Positions 6,110 to 6,292 of a stretch of 6,292 nt of DNA are shown here, in pieces. This stretch comes from DAIDJM01 sp964250215. GTDB lineage: Bacteria > Pseudomonadota > Alphaproteobacteria > Acetobacterales > Acetobacteraceae. Both the position numbers and the translations under genes were made by a program. Location: positions 1 to 6,292 of the forward strand of contig CAXUEX010000155.1 of assembly GCA_964250215.1 (NCBI GenBank), read 5' to 3'. Each line of letters begins with the position of its first letter. Positions within the stretch are counted from its first letter, which is position 1. The notes under the pieces are model-generated. The model did not search any database and had not been told where the DNA came from. It saw only the letters and a program-made list of their open reading frames with translations.

Positions 6110-6292
6110 CAAACCACGCCCGGTCGCGGCGGGAGCGCTTGCAGGCCTCGCCGCCGGCGCGCTGCTCTCGGCCGCCTGGCTCGCCATGGAAGCCGGAACC
6201 GGCGAAACCGCCGAAGTCGTGCGGCTCGGACGGGTCAGCCTGCGCCAGGCAGGGCGGCGGACAAAACGCGAAACCGCGCCCCCCGACGCGGC
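6093..6292 (+). CDS. N-terminal part of an unrecognised membrane-anchored or exported protein
   Basis: The frame opens at ATG 6093 and runs off the right edge (66 codons visible). It overlaps the end of the catalase-related gene by 17 nt in another frame, suggesting translational coupling. The visible product has a short basic N-terminus (NKPRP), then an Ala/Leu/Gly-rich hydrophobic segment (about 11-32, with LLSAAWLAM). A polar, arginine-rich stretch follows. This fits a signal anchor or an uncleaved transmembrane helix. The family is not recognised. No good ribosome binding site precedes the ATG. A later in-frame ATG (6186) would remove the hydrophobic segment and is less attractive. Confidence 0.5.
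   Translation, partial: MLSPPNKPRPVAAGALAGLAAGALLSAAWLAMEAGTGETAEVVRLGRVSLRQAGRRTKRETAPPDA

Noticed and set aside
4904..6187. Long minus-strand open frame (427 codons) opposite the catalase-related gene
   Set aside because: The opposite strand encodes a recognisable catalase-fold protein with a good ribosome binding site. The minus-strand product is Arg/His-rich and motif-free.
1..6292. CRISPR array, tRNA or rRNA gene, transposase or phage gene
   Set aside because: No regularly spaced direct repeats, no recognisable structural RNA sequence and no mobile-element protein motifs were seen on either strand.

Overview
This is a GC-rich bacterial window. Overall coding style, the A/T-rich inverted repeats embedded in GC-rich DNA at 339-450, and the gene types point to an alphaproteobacterium, most likely of the acetic-acid-bacteria/acidophile family Acetobacteraceae. 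That placement is an inference from style and from memory of similar repeats; there is no rRNA or marker gene here. The left edge starts with G homopolymers of 16 and 13 bases, so it looks like a low-quality contig end.

Layout, left to right. (1) 1-338: the 3' end of an unrecognised gene, overlapped by its stop codon with the start of a tiny one-helix membrane ORF. (2) 339-499: an intergenic region holding two copies of an A/T-rich palindromic repeat facing each other, then the ribosome binding site of the next gene. (3) 500-2584 (+): a complete large-subunit monofunctional catalase (KatE/HPII type) with its C-terminal flavodoxin-like domain. (4) 2620-4431 (-): a CLC-family anion transporter/channel with two cytoplasmic CBS domains, converging on katE. 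(5) 4476-4895 (+): a MarR-family regulator, transcribed divergently from the CLC gene with only 44 bp between them. (6) 4896-5014: a spacer with a striking 40-nt nested hairpin / tandem GTTC-GAAC palindrome just before a good ribosome binding site. (7) 5015-6109 (+): a second haem-catalase-fold protein, of the short, non-classical catalase-related type. (8) 6093 to the window end (+): the start of an unrecognised gene with an N-terminal hydrophobic segment, overlapping gene 7 by 17 nt.

Functionally this reads as an oxidative (and perhaps acid/anion) stress locus: two different catalase-superfamily proteins bracket an anion transporter and a MarR regulator. The most plausible regulatory unit is marR, the catalase-related gene and the gene overlapping it, with the MarR protein possibly acting on the palindromes at 4961-5000 and/or on the very short divergent region. 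No clearly new system is visible. The points most worth a second look are the palindrome/hairpin at 4961-5000, the CLC protein that lacks the usual serine, internal glutamate and tyrosine of Cl-/H+ exchangers, the non-classical active site of the second catalase-like protein, a cysteine placed to crosslink with the haem-ligand tyrosine in KatE, and the facing pair of A/T-rich repeats.
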